Below, piece after piece: positions 28,153-37,057 of a DNA stretch of 64,000 bases (the stretch's first letter is position 1; each line of letters opens with the position of its first letter). Source of the DNA: Tolumonas sp008015085 (GTDB lineage Bacteria; Pseudomonadota; Gammaproteobacteria; Enterobacterales; Aeromonadaceae); NCBI GenBank assembly GCA_029265125.1, contig JAJUJX010000011.1, positions 1 through 64,000 on the forward strand, read 5' to 3'. Under the pieces are notes generated by a model. The model was not told where the DNA came from. It did not search any database and saw only the letters and a program-made list of their open reading frames with translations. A program made the translations under genes and the position numbers.

Positions 28153-30291
28153 ATGTCTACGTTTTCTCATTTTTTGCAGCGTTTCGTCACCGATACTCAT
28201 GTTTTTTTCGCTTTAAAAGTAGCCTGTGCACTGGTTGGGGTGCTTTTGCCTGGCTTATATCTCGGAATGACCCACGAAAGTGTGGCCATGTCACTAGGTA
28301 TTGTAGCCGGAGCTATCGCAGAGCCAGATGATTCGCCAGCGGGCAGAGTTAAATCACTATTACTGACCCTGATTTGTTTCTGGATCGCGACTCTTTCAGT
28401 TCAGCTTTTGTATCCCTACCCGTGGCTGTTTGCCGCCGGATTATTTTGTTCCTCCTTCTTTTTCATCATGCTGGGCGGCCTCGGTAAACGGTATAGCAGC
28501 ATTAGTTTCGGCAGCTTACTGGTTGCGGTCTACTCTATGATGGGCGCAGCCCAGGCACCAGATATCTGGTTTCAACCGATCTGGTTATGTACCGGTGCAT
28601 TATGGTATGGATTTACTTCCTTGATCTGGCTGAAAATTACACCGAACAAACCTCTCAGAGAACAATTAGCCCAAAGCTGTTTTTGTCTGGCCAGGTACTG
28701 CACACAAAAAGCATGGTTATTCCCCAGCAGTACAGACGATCAACCGTCTATTCACCAGAGACTGGCTATTCTGAACGTTGACTGCATGACATCAATTAAC
28801 CAGTCACAGGAAATGATTGCCCGCCGCCTAAAAACACCTGACTCTGAACTACTTCAGTTGCTGGCTCTGCACAAAATTACCGAACAGATCCATGAGCGAA
28901 TCACATCCAGCCACTATCTCTACAACCGGTTAAAAGATGATGTGCACAGTAATCTGTTACTCGACGGCTTCAGAGAATTATTGCGTCAGCTTGGAACCGC
29001 AACTCAGCAACTGGGTTATGCAACGCTCTTGAATAATCCTTATAAACTCTCTTCCGGCTTATTGTGGGGCATTCAAGCACTGGGCGATCAATTGCAATTT
29101 AGTCATGAGAAAACGCCGTTTTCTGCACATACCGTCAATGCTCTGCGCTTTCTGCAAAAGAATCTATTAGAAATAGTTCATCTACTTGATTCAGCAGCTA
29201 ATGTGAGCGGCATTAACTCAACTGAGTCGTTAGTGGCACCGAAAAAAATCCCGGCAGCTGAAAATATGAAACAACTTGTTTCACACTTTAGCTTCAAATC
29301 ACCACTGTTCCGTCATGCATGCCGCATGAGCCTGATTTTGGTCGCTGGATATGCCCTCCTGCAGCTATTCCATATTAAATTAGGTTTCTGGGTTCTACTG
29401 ACCTGTCTTTTTGTCTGCCAGTCCAGCTATACCGCTACACGAACCCGGTTATTTCAGCGTATAGCAGGTACATGCTGTGGATTGTTCCTCAGCTTGCCAT
29501 TAATTTGGTTCACACCTGATCCTCGGTTACAGCTAATCATGATGGCTATTGCAGCTATACTATTTTTTGCTCAGTTGCGAAGTAACTATAGCGTGGCCGT
29601 TGTTTTCATTACGTTGTATGCCATGACTGCTTTTGGATTATTAGGCATCGAAGAGCGAAGTATTATTCTCCCCCGCTTTGTCGATACTCTGCTTGGCAGT
29701 ATTCTCTCGTTCAGCGCTGTGACTCTGCTCTGGCCTGAATGGCAATATCAGCGGATCCCCGTATTGCTGACAAATGCCACACGCTGTAATTATGAATACT
29801 TGAAATCGGTTGTGGCCGCCCTTAAAACTTCAGCGCAAGATGTTCAATCCCAGCAAAAACGCATTGCTGCCCACCGAGCAGATAACGCGCTGGCACAGGC
29901 ATGGATTAACATGCAGACCGACCCAAAACAGCAGCGTAAATATACAAACCTGTGCGCCGCGCTGATTTATCGCAATCACAGTCTGCTGTCTTATGTCTCT
30001 GCATTGGGCATCCATCAGGAACTGAACGGCGCATTGCTAAATTCAGTCTTAATTGATTACGCAGAATCAATGTGCAAGGCACTTAATGAAGCAATGGTTG
30101 AACTATCGGGGAATACCATTGATTCACCAATTGAACTAGCCTCTTTGTCAACCAAACCCGAACTGGATCCGGCTGATCCGACCGATCAACGAACAGAACT
30201 AATTATGCAGGAAATGATTCACATCGGTATCATGACAACGGAGATACTTAAATTATCCCGTTTGCTGAAACCACTGATACAAAATCGTTAA
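28153..30291 (+). CDS. yccS: FUSC-family inner-membrane protein, YccS-like
   Basis: 712 aa with two blocks of about five to six membrane helices (about 20-165 and 385-520) each followed by a cytoplasmic helical region. This is the YccS/YhfK arrangement with an FUSC-like domain. Conserved beginning ALKVACALVGVLLPGLYLGM and AGAIAEPDDSPAGR. Related to aromatic-acid efflux proteins such as AaeB, but the substrate is unknown. tusE follows 35 nt later, and yccS and tusE are also near each other in E. coli. Confidence 0.85.
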   Translation: MSTFSHFLQRFVTDTHVFFALKVACALVGVLLPGLYLGMTHESVAMSLGIVAGAIAEPDDSPAGRVKSLLLTLICFWIATLSVQLLYPYPWLFAAGLFCSSFFFIMLGGLGKRYSSISFGSLLVAVYSMMGAAQAPDIWFQPIWLCTGALWYGFTSLIWLKITPNKPLREQLAQSCFCLARYCTQKAWLFPSSTDDQPSIHQRLAILNVDCMTSINQSQEMIARRLKTPDSELLQLLALHKITEQIHERITSSHYLYNRLKDDVHSNLLLDGFRELLRQLGTATQQLGYATLLNNPYKLSSGLLWGIQALGDQLQFSHEKTPFSAHTVNALRFLQKNLLEIVHLLDSAANVSGINSTESLVAPKKIPAAENMKQLVSHFSFKSPLFRHACRMSLILVAGYALLQLFHIKLGFWVLLTCLFVCQSSYTATRTRLFQRIAGTCCGLFLSLPLIWFTPDPRLQLIMMAIAAILFFAQLRSNYSVAVVFITLYAMTAFGLLGIEERSIILPRFVDTLLGSILSFSAVTLLWPEWQYQRIPVLLTNATRCNYEYLKSVVAALKTSAQDVQSQQKRIAAHRADNALAQAWINMQTDPKQQRKYTNLCAALIYRNHSLLSYVSALGIHQELNGALLNSVLIDYAESMCKALNEAMVELSGNTIDSPIELASLSTKPELDPADPTDQRTELIMQEMIHIGIMTTEILKLSRLLKPLIQNR

Positions 30292-30326
30292 TTCAAAGCT
30301 TAAACAGATGTTTTTGGAGTAAATCA

Positions 30327-30656
30327 ATGCTGATTCTTGGTAATAAAGAAATTGAAACCGACTCTCATGGTTATCTGAAAAATATGAGTGACTGGACGCC
30401 AGAATTAGCTGTAATCATTGCTGCTGGTGAGCAAATCACTCTGTCTGATGCGCACTGGGAGGTCATTAACTTCGTTCGTGATTTCTATGATGAATACAAA
30501 ACATCCCCGGCTATCCGCGCACTGGTGAAAGCGATGGCTCTGAAACTTGGGGAAGATAAAGGAAACAGCCGCTATCTGTATCGGCTATTTCCAGAAGGCC
30601 CGGCGAAACAAGCGACCAAAATTGCAGGTTTACCAAAACCCGCCAAATGCATCTGA
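30327..30656 (+). CDS. tusE: TusE sulfurtransferase (DsrC family)
   Basis: 109 aa. Accepts persulfide sulfur from TusD and passes it to MnmA for 2-thiouridine at the tRNA wobble position. The conserved DsrC block DAHWEVINFVRDFYDEYKTSPAIR and the penultimate catalytic Cys (AKCI at the C-terminus) are present. GGAG lies 8 nt before the ATG. Confidence 0.95.
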   Translation: MLILGNKEIETDSHGYLKNMSDWTPELAVIIAAGEQITLSDAHWEVINFVRDFYDEYKTSPAIRALVKAMALKLGEDKGNSRYLYRLFPEGPAKQATKIAGLPKPAKCI

Positions 30657-30693
30657 CATTCAATAAATTCACTTAAGTTGGCAGAAATAAAAA

Positions 30694-31092
30694 ATGACAG
30701 ATATCGATAAATTAGCCTGGTTGCATATAGAAAATAAAAAATTACTCTGTGCCCGCTCAAAAGGAAAAGAAACTTTCTATTCACCAGGGGGCAAACGTGA
30801 GGCAGGAGAAACTGATCAGCAGGCACTGCTCCGTGAAATAAAAGAAGAACTGAGCATCGATCTGCTAGCAGAAACAATAAACCATGCCGGTACATTTAAA
30901 GCTCAGGCACATGGAAAACCAAAAGGCACTATGGTCAAAATGACCTGTTATTACGGCGAATACACAGGGAATATAACTCCAGCTGCTGAAATCGAAGAAA
31001 TCGCATGGCTAAGTTCTGCCGATAAAGAAAAATGCTCGGTGGTTACTCACATCATCATGGATTGGCTCAAATCTGATGGATTGATTGACTGA
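30694..31092 (+). CDS. Nudix hydrolase
   Basis: 132 aa. Nudix box GGKREAGET...REIKEEL at about 32-54 fits GX5EX7REUXEEXGU, except that Ser stands where the final Gly of the box is expected (EELSI). The catalytic glutamates are kept. The substrate cannot be deduced. It follows tusE by 37 nt and may be cotranscribed. Confidence 0.88.
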   Translation: MTDIDKLAWLHIENKKLLCARSKGKETFYSPGGKREAGETDQQALLREIKEELSIDLLAETINHAGTFKAQAHGKPKGTMVKMTCYYGEYTGNITPAAEIEEIAWLSSADKEKCSVVTHIIMDWLKSDGLID

Positions 31093-31111
31093 CATTAATA
31101 TATCGTTGTGC

Positions 31112-31187
31112 TGGTGCCGGTAACAGGAGTCGAACCTGCGACCTTCGCATTACGAATGCGCTGCTCTACCAACTGAGCTATACCGGC
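31112..31187 (-). tRNA. tRNA-Thr (CGT)
   Basis: 76-nt tRNA with encoded CCA on the minus strand. Acceptor GCCGGTA pairs with TACCGGC; anticodon loop TTCGTAA gives CGT; the sequence is close to E. coli tRNA-Thr(CGT). Confidence 0.96.
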
Positions 31188-31430
31188 ATTGTGGTGGGTA
31201 TTTGTAATTATTCTGCTACTGTTTTTTCTCCGCTACCAACATTTTTGATAAAACTGGTTCACAATTAATGAGTTAGAACCAGAGTTCTTAACGTAGATAC
31301 AATACCAACTCAATGTACCTGATTTTGTGAACTCACTGTTATTTTTATAAATAGAACAGAAAACAAAGTGATATGAGTCGGTTAGTGTTACTGTATATGT
31401 TCATAAACTATTCCGATCGCGGAGGCTCAT

Positions 31431-32663
31431 ATGCTGAATTTTGAATATCAGAACCCAACCAAAATTTTATTTGGGAAAGGACAAATCGCCAAAATCAGTA
31501 ATGAGATCCCCTCTGATGCGCGTCTGATGATTCTGTATGGGTGCGGTAGCGTAATAGCTAACGGCACGATGGATATCGTGAAAAAGGCTTTAGCTGGCAG
31601 AAAGATTACTGAATTCGGTGGTATTGAACCTAACCCGGATTACGACACACTGATGCAGGCGGTTGCTATCGCGAAAAAAGAAAAAATCACTTACATGCTG
31701 GCTGTGGGTGGTGGTTCGGTGATTGATGCCGCAAAATTCATTTCTGCTGCTACCTTCTGGGAGCTGGGTGATCCTTGGGAAATATTAAAAAACCAGGGTA
31801 AAGGGATCAGGATGGTTATCCCATTCGGTTGCATCCTGACACTACCTGCAACTGGCTCAGAAATGAATCATCATGCAGTCATTAGCCGAAAAACCCGACA
31901 AATCGCATTGCCAACAGCCAGCGGTTCTCAGGGAAATGCAGGGGCTGTCTCAATACACAGCAGTATCGAGAGTGAAAAACTCGCTTTTTCGAGTGAGAAA
32001 GTATTCCCTCAATTCGCGGTCCTTGATCCTGTTGTCACATTCAGCTTACCTAAATCACAGATCGCAAATGGTATAGCGGATGCTTTTGGTCATGTCATGG
32101 AGCAATATCTGACATATCCGGTTAATGCTAACTTACAAGATCGTTTTGCAGAAAGCATATTGAAAACGCTCATTGAAGACGGAATCAAAAGCTACCATGA
32201 GCCGGAGGATTATGACAGTCGAGCCAACCTGATGTGGTGCGCAACCATGGCACTAAATGGTCTGATTGGTGCGGGTGTACCACAAGACTGGAGTACACAC
32301 GCCATCGCTCATGAACTGACTGCATTATTCGGCCTTGCTCACGCCCAGACACTGGCGATTGTATTGCCTGCAGCATTGCTAGTTCGCAGAGCAGAGAAAA
32401 AAGAAAAACTTCTCCAGTACGCAGACAGAATTTGGAATATCCATGACGCTGATCCAGAGAAAGCAATTGAGCAAGCTATCTCTAAAACAACCGAGCTATT
32501 TGAATCACTCGGATTAGCTACCAGATTATCCCGATATGGTATTACTGCGGCTCAGTTGCCCGAAGTATCGGCAAAATTGCTAAAACACGGAATGACAGGT
32601 ATCGGTGAAAGAGGTTCTGTAACTCTGGAAGTATGCGAAGAAATTCTTCATACAGCGCTGTAA
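31431..32663 (+). CDS. YqhD-like iron/zinc-dependent alcohol dehydrogenase with internal insertion
   Basis: 410 aa, about 23 more than E. coli YqhD, which reduces aldehydes with NADPH. Cofactor motif AVGGGSVIDAAKF (91-103). Metal ligands: Asp and His in IADAFGHVMEQY, His in THAIAHELTA, and His in GLAHAQTLA. CGGAGG lies 5 nt before the ATG. Residues 138-200 contain the extra stretch: LPATGSEMN-HHAVISRKT is followed by a second, similar LPTASGSQGNAGAV. No YqhC-type regulator is adjacent; cysB is convergent. Confidence 0.9.
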   Translation: MLNFEYQNPTKILFGKGQIAKISNEIPSDARLMILYGCGSVIANGTMDIVKKALAGRKITEFGGIEPNPDYDTLMQAVAIAKKEKITYMLAVGGGSVIDAAKFISAATFWELGDPWEILKNQGKGIRMVIPFGCILTLPATGSEMNHHAVISRKTRQIALPTASGSQGNAGAVSIHSSIESEKLAFSSEKVFPQFAVLDPVVTFSLPKSQIANGIADAFGHVMEQYLTYPVNANLQDRFAESILKTLIEDGIKSYHEPEDYDSRANLMWCATMALNGLIGAGVPQDWSTHAIAHELTALFGLAHAQTLAIVLPAALLVRRAEKKEKLLQYADRIWNIHDADPEKAIEQAISKTTELFESLGLATRLSRYGITAAQLPEVSAKLLKHGMTGIGERGSVTLEVCEEILHTAL

Positions 32664-32678
32664 TCTCATCTGTTTCCG

Positions 32679-32710
32679 AGGAGAAGCTTTGGCATCATAA
32701 AGCTTCTCCT
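32679..32710. terminator. Strong hairpin between the alcohol dehydrogenase and cysB
   Basis: A 12-bp perfect stem AGGAGAAGCTTT / AAAGCTTCTCCT with an 8-nt loop lies between convergent genes. T-runs are short on both strands, so it is probably a bidirectional terminator of moderate strength. Confidence 0.7.
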
Positions 32711-32720
32711 TAAGGGCATG

Positions 32721-33698
32721 CTAATAAGTCGGTAACGTCATGCTGGCAAACAACGAATCAACCTCGTAGGGGGTTTTCATCGCTAGCGCTTTATCTACAA
32801 CATCCCGAGTCAGATGTGGCGCAAAACGTTCAATAAAATCATACATATAGCCGCGAAGAAAAATGCCTTTGCGAAAACAGATTTTGGTCGTACTGGGCTG
32901 AAATAAATGACTGCTATCAATCAAAGTTAAATCCTGATCTGTCTCAACATCAACCGCCATTGTTGCTATGACACCAACACCTAACCCTAATCTCACATAG
33001 GTTTTGATCACATCAGCATCCGTTGCAGTAAAGACAATTTTAGGTACCAACCCTGCCCTGCTAAACGCGACATCCAGCTCTGACCTCCCGGTAAAACCGA
33101 ATGTATATGTAACCAAAGGATATTTTGCTAATTCTTCTATTGTTAGCGGAGCAGAGTGCGCAGCTAAAGGGTGTTCTTTAGGCACAATGACACATCGATT
33201 CCAGTGATAGCATGGCAACGTGACAAGATCTTCGTAAAGATGCAGAGCCTCTGTTGCAATCGCAAAATCGGACGTTCCTTTCGCAACTGATTCACTGATT
33301 TGAGAAGGAGATCCCTGATGCATATGCAACGACACCATAGGATAACGCTTTATGAACCCTTTAATCACATCAGGTAATGCATACCGGGCCTGAGTGTGAG
33401 TTGTTGATATATTTAATGATCCTTGTTCAGGGTTGGTATACTGCCCTGCAACGGAACGAATAGACTCCACTTTAGCCAGAATTTCCTGCGCGATTTTGAT
33501 GACTTCATGTCCGGCCACTGTTACCTGCGAAAGATGTTTACCACTACGCTCGAAAATCTGGATCCCAAGCTCATCTTCCAGCATACGAATTTGCTTGCTG
33601 ATTCCAGGCTGAGAGGTAAAAAGGCTCTCTGCCGTAGCTGACACATTCAGACTATGATTCGCAACTTCAACGATATATCGCAACTGCTGGAGCTTCAT
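32721..33698 (-). CDS. cysB: CysB, LysR-type regulator of cysteine synthesis
   Basis: 325 aa from ATG 33698 (MKLQQLRYIVEVA), matching E. coli CysB (324 aa) over its whole length. N-terminal winged HTH with TSQPGISKQIRMLEDELGIQIFER; the effector domain has STTHTQARYALP and TYTFGFTGRSELD, the N-acetylserine/sulfate pocket of the family. Activates sulfate assimilation genes in response to N-acetylserine. Confidence 0.97.
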   Translation of the reverse strand: MKLQQLRYIVEVANHSLNVSATAESLFTSQPGISKQIRMLEDELGIQIFERSGKHLSQVTVAGHEVIKIAQEILAKVESIRSVAGQYTNPEQGSLNISTTHTQARYALPDVIKGFIKRYPMVSLHMHQGSPSQISESVAKGTSDFAIATEALHLYEDLVTLPCYHWNRCVIVPKEHPLAAHSAPLTIEELAKYPLVTYTFGFTGRSELDVAFSRAGLVPKIVFTATDADVIKTYVRLGLGVGVIATMAVDVETDQDLTLIDSSHLFQPSTTKICFRKGIFLRGYMYDFIERFAPHLTRDVVDKALAMKTPYEVDSLFASMTLPTY

Positions 33699-33918
33699 AA
33701 CATTCAATGCCTTTGATTTTTATCAGATAGTAGCAAAAAACAGCAAAAGTTCCCCAGCAAATGACCGATAAAAGGATAACGAATACCAATTGACAGTATT
33801 TTTCTGTATAAAAATTAAGATATTGATATACCGACCATGCAATACAGCTAAAATGAGCAGTAAAATGGCAGCGGTATCAACTTACCTAATGCATTCCAAA
33901 TAATCTGATGGAGCCGGT

Positions 33919-34680
33919 ATGGTTTTAACTCTGGTTTTACTTGCGATCGGCGCATTGCTCTTCCTTACGATTGCTTACAACATTTTTCAGCAACATAAAC
34001 AAAAGCAGGAAATTGATCGCAGAGCAATCGTTGCAAGACAGAAAATCATTATCGAAGAAGCAGAAGACATTTTGCTGAATGTGAACCGAATGCCTTACAG
34101 CAAAACTCTTATTTTATTATTGCAGACAAGAATTCTTGATGCACTTCGAACCCTTCAACAAGCCACTCCTAATGTTGGTGCTATCGCACAACGTATACAG
34201 GATGTAGAAAACCAGCTGAAATATGTACGTGAAAATTATAAAGGTGATGAAAACTCTTTTCGCTTACCCGACTCAGACCGTCAAGCAATCCAGATGTTGC
34301 AGACAGCCAAAAAGCTAAGAGCTATCGTTCGCCTGGAACATAATAAAGGAAAAATTGACCCGCAATCATTTGCAGCAGAAGATCGTCGATTGGAACTGAT
34401 GATGCTAAAGGTTAATATTGCTAACCTATTGCAAAAGGCCATGGAAGCCCGACTCCAGAATCAAATTGGCACAGCTAAGCAATTGCTAACTAAGGGTATT
34501 AATGCTCTCAGTGTGATCCGGGATAAAGACGCTTATCTGATTGCCAGCGAAGAAGAAATGCGCGCAACACTTAGAGATATCAATGAGCAACAGGAAAAAG
34601 TATCTCAAAGAGAGCGTGAGGAGCTGCAGGAAAAACAAGACGATCTCGATGTTCTGTTCCAGCCAAAACGAAAATGGTAA
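33919..34680 (+). CDS. Unknown single-pass membrane protein with long coiled coil
   Basis: 253 aa. GGAG upstream of the ATG. One N-terminal helix (about 2-22) is followed by a mostly charged, helical protein; coiled-coil-like segments lie at about 26-60 and 205-245, the latter very rich in Glu, Gln and Arg. The topology suggests a cytoplasmic body anchored in the inner membrane. I do not recognise a domain. It is alone between divergent cysB and a convergent small regulator gene. Confidence 0.75.
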   Translation: MVLTLVLLAIGALLFLTIAYNIFQQHKQKQEIDRRAIVARQKIIIEEAEDILLNVNRMPYSKTLILLLQTRILDALRTLQQATPNVGAIAQRIQDVENQLKYVRENYKGDENSFRLPDSDRQAIQMLQTAKKLRAIVRLEHNKGKIDPQSFAAEDRRLELMMLKVNIANLLQKAMEARLQNQIGTAKQLLTKGINALSVIRDKDAYLIASEEEMRATLRDINEQQEKVSQREREELQEKQDDLDVLFQPKRKW

Positions 34681-34693
34681 TTACCCTGAAAAC

Positions 34694-34726
34694 AAAAAAG
34701 CCAGCAGTTTAAATGCTGGCTTTTTT
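34694..34726. terminator. Bidirectional rho-independent terminator
   Basis: Stem AAAAAAGCCAGCA / TGCTGGCTTTTTT gives T-runs on both strands and serves both flanking convergent genes. Confidence 0.93.
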
Positions 34727-34737
34727 AATGTACGTTG

Positions 34738-35007
34738 TTATTTTTGCACTACATATTCGGCAGGACTAATCTGGCCAATTTCTGGTGCAATCTTATCCGA
34801 CAACAGCCATAACGTGAATTTATGCAGCTCCTCCTGATGAGCCAACGCTACCAGGAAAGCACCACCAACCTCACGATAACCTAATTCATAGTTTTTAAGT
34901 GTAGTTGGCGGCACGCCCAGCAGTTCAGCAAATTTTGGACGGCTAAGCCCCAAAGTTTCACGAATATGACGGATTTTCTGACCAACAGACACAGGAGCGA
35001 GACTCAT
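34738..35007 (-). CDS. Small XRE-type helix-turn-helix protein
   Basis: 89 codons from ATG 35007, chosen because AGGA lies 6 nt upstream; ATG 35019 is the longer alternative. The HTH is visible as GQKIRHIRETLGLSRPKFAELLGV followed by PPTTLKNYELGYRE. The C-terminal part is short and without a known domain. It is divergent from ompA but 325 nt away, so regulation of ompA is possible, not shown. Confidence 0.8.
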   Translation of the reverse strand: MSLAPVSVGQKIRHIRETLGLSRPKFAELLGVPPTTLKNYELGYREVGGAFLVALAHQEELHKFTLWLLSDKIAPEIGQISPAEYVVQK

Positions 35008-35332
35008 ATATATCCTCACGCGTTTGCGAATATTTCACTGTTACCAAATAGCAACTCTCGTTTGGTGTTAAACAGCTTTATCCGGCTCCGTTTTATTATG
35101 TTTTTATTATAGTCTGTATTTTTATTATGCGATAAAAGTGGCTCATATTAATCACTAATTGAGTATCCGTAAATACTTAGACTCGCCCTAAATGTGCAAC
35201 TACAAATAAAAATTGCGCTTCGCGTAACATTTCAGCAAATGAAACTCTTGATCTTGCATAATTCATATACAGGCGGATAATGTTAGGCGCCTAACAATAT
35301 GGGGGTTTCCCATGTCTAGTCTGGAGAAGAAC
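35008..35332. other. Intergenic region upstream of ompA
   Basis: AT-rich region without coding character. It contains three copies of TTTTATTAT (35091-35100, 35101-35110, 35119-35129) and a 16-bp palindrome at 35281-35296 in the likely ompA leader. Confidence 0.6.
35281..35296. promoter_or_regulatory. Perfect 16-bp palindrome in the ompA leader
   Basis: TGTTAGGCGCCTAACA, 36 nt before the ompA ATG. As RNA it could form a leader hairpin, as the E. coli ompA leader does for mRNA stability; as DNA it could be an operator. Confidence 0.5.
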
Positions 35333-36364
35333 ATGAAAAAAGCAGTGGTTTTATCTGTAGTTGCAGGCTTTGTTGCATCTGCAGTATCAATGTCTGCAGC
35401 AGCTAACGACGCTGAAGGCGCATACCTGGGTACCGGTTTTGGCTGGAACAATTACTCAGAACTGGGCGATATCGGTTCTGCAACTAAAAGCAGCACACCA
35501 GCTGCTCAGGTTTTCGGCGGTTACACCTTTAACGAATATGTTGGTGCTGAAGCCGGTTACAGCTGGTTAGGTAACGCACGCGTTAACGGCGACCGTTTTA
35601 AAGCCCATGGCATAAACCTGTCTGTATTACCTAGTTACCCACTGACTGACGACCTGACACTGTTGGGTGAAGTTGGTGTTATGCGCTGGAAGGCCGACAA
35701 CGAAGCAACCAATACCGATGATCATGGTACTTCACCTATTTTCGGTGCTGGCCTGGCATATCGTGTTAACGATCCTGTTGATTTGCAATTACGCTACCGC
35801 CACATCGATGGTATCGGCGATGCAAAAACAGGTGAATCTGATAGCAACAACGTAATTTTTAATGTTGTTTACTACCCTGACCGCACCAGTGAAGTAGCAC
35901 CAGTTGCGGCTCCTGCTCCAGAACCAGTTGCAGCACCAGCGCCTGCGCCTCAGCCAGTTGAAGAAACCAAAACCTTCACTCTGACTTCAGATGTACTGTT
36001 CGATTTCAACAAAGCGACACTGAAACCAGCTGGCGTGACTGCGTTGTCTCAACTGTACAATCAGATCCAGACTCTGGAAATGAACGACAAAAACATCGTA
36101 GTTTACGGTTACACTGACCGTATCGGTTCTGATGGCTACAACCTGAAACTGTCACAGGAACGAGCTAAGACTGTATCTAGCTTCCTGACAGCTAAAGGTT
36201 TATCAGCAACCCGCATTACTGCTGTAGGTCGCGGCGAAGCAGATCCAGTTAGCCCAGCCAGCTGCAATGCAGTTAAAGCGAAAAAAGACCTGATCGTTTG
36301 CCTGGCTCCTGATCGCCGTGTAAACGTTGAAGTTAAAGGCAGCAAGAAAGTTATCGTTAAATAA
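35333..36364 (+). CDS. ompA: OmpA-type outer-membrane porin
   Basis: 343 aa from ATG 35333 with GGAGAAG upstream. Signal peptide to about residue 24 (SAAA-ND). An N-terminal eight-strand barrel (about 28-190) is followed by a Pro/Ala hinge (APAPEPVAAPAPAPQP) and the C-terminal OmpA peptidoglycan domain with VYGYTDRIGSDGYN and LSQERAKTV; the diaminopimelate-binding Asp and Arg are present. Two cysteines near the C-terminus (PASCNA and LIVCLA) fit the known disulfide. Confidence 0.95.
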   Translation: MKKAVVLSVVAGFVASAVSMSAAANDAEGAYLGTGFGWNNYSELGDIGSATKSSTPAAQVFGGYTFNEYVGAEAGYSWLGNARVNGDRFKAHGINLSVLPSYPLTDDLTLLGEVGVMRWKADNEATNTDDHGTSPIFGAGLAYRVNDPVDLQLRYRHIDGIGDAKTGESDSNNVIFNVVYYPDRTSEVAPVAAPAPEPVAAPAPAPQPVEETKTFTLTSDVLFDFNKATLKPAGVTALSQLYNQIQTLEMNDKNIVVYGYTDRIGSDGYNLKLSQERAKTVSSFLTAKGLSATRITAVGRGEADPVSPASCNAVKAKKDLIVCLAPDRRVNVEVKGSKKVIVK

Positions 36365-36387
36365 TTTTTCTAAGCTATCGCCTTATG

Positions 36388-36419
36388 ACAAAACCGCACT
36401 ATATGTGCGGTTTTGTTTC
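36388..36419 (+). terminator. Rho-independent terminator after ompA
   Basis: A 12-bp stem ACAAAACCGCAC / GTGCGGTTTTGT with a TATAT loop, with T-runs on both sides. Confidence 0.9.
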
Positions 36420-36443
36420 ATTCAGCATTCTTCGAGGTTTCTC

Positions 36444-36689
36444 ATGGATAATAAACACTCTATCGACAAAAGTTCTCTGCTTGAATTAGCTAATAAACTA
36501 ATGAAAGAACATGATGACTATCTTGCAGGTATGTCTGTATCCGACGTAACCGAAAAATCCGGCGTTTTAGTTTTCAAAGGTGAATATTTCCTGGATGATC
36601 AAGGACTACCCACACCGAAAACAACCGCCGTTTTCAATGTCTATAAAGCACTAGCTCAATCCCTTTCCCGCCAATACACGCTGGAATAG
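36444..36689 (+). CDS. yciN: YciN-like DUF2498 protein
   Basis: 81 aa from ATG 36444 with GAGG upstream; the open frame further upstream overlaps the ompA terminator and is not coding. Close to E. coli YciN over its length: LLELANKLMKEHDDYLAG and GVLVFKGEYFLDDQGLPTPK. Function unknown. It is 3 nt before the yffB-like gene, so probably in one unit with it and dapE. Confidence 0.88.
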   Translation: MDNKHSIDKSSLLELANKLMKEHDDYLAGMSVSDVTEKSGVLVFKGEYFLDDQGLPTPKTTAVFNVYKALAQSLSRQYTLE

Positions 36690-36692
36690 ATC

Positions 36693-37040
36693 ATGATTGT
36701 AACTCTATATGGTATTCGCAACTGCGATAGCGTCAAAAAAGCCCAATCCTGGCTCATAGCAAACAATCTTACTTTTGATTTCAGTGACTTTAAGTTGAAT
36801 CCTCCTGATTACACCACCATATCCAGATGGGCAAAATCAGTCGGCTGGGAAAAACTGCTGAACAAGCAAAGTAAAACGTTCAGAGAATTATCCCCTGAAC
36901 AGAAAGTTATAGATGATGAAGAGCATGCTATCGCATTGATGCACCAATACCCGCTGCTGATTAAGCGCCCGGTTTTAGAATCTGAAAAAAAACTGCTGAT
37001 CGGTTTTTCTGAATCAACGTATAACGAATTTTTACTATAG
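36693..37040 (+). CDS. yffB: ArsC/Spx-like protein YffB
   Basis: 115 aa. Thioredoxin-fold ArsC family with a single Cys in RNCDSVKKAQ near residue 11, unlike true arsenate reductases, and the RPVLE segment near 90. yffB precedes dapE in E. coli as well. Function not established. Confidence 0.88.
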   Translation: MIVTLYGIRNCDSVKKAQSWLIANNLTFDFSDFKLNPPDYTTISRWAKSVGWEKLLNKQSKTFRELSPEQKVIDDEEHAIALMHQYPLLIKRPVLESEKKLLIGFSESTYNEFLL

Positions 37041-37057
37041 ATTAAAAAGGACTTTGC

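Noticed and set aside
31873..32076. Possible frameshift in the YqhD-like gene at the insertion
   Set aside because: The other frame shows no family similarity there, and the long frame stays open with all metal ligands in place, so an insertion fits better than a frameshift.
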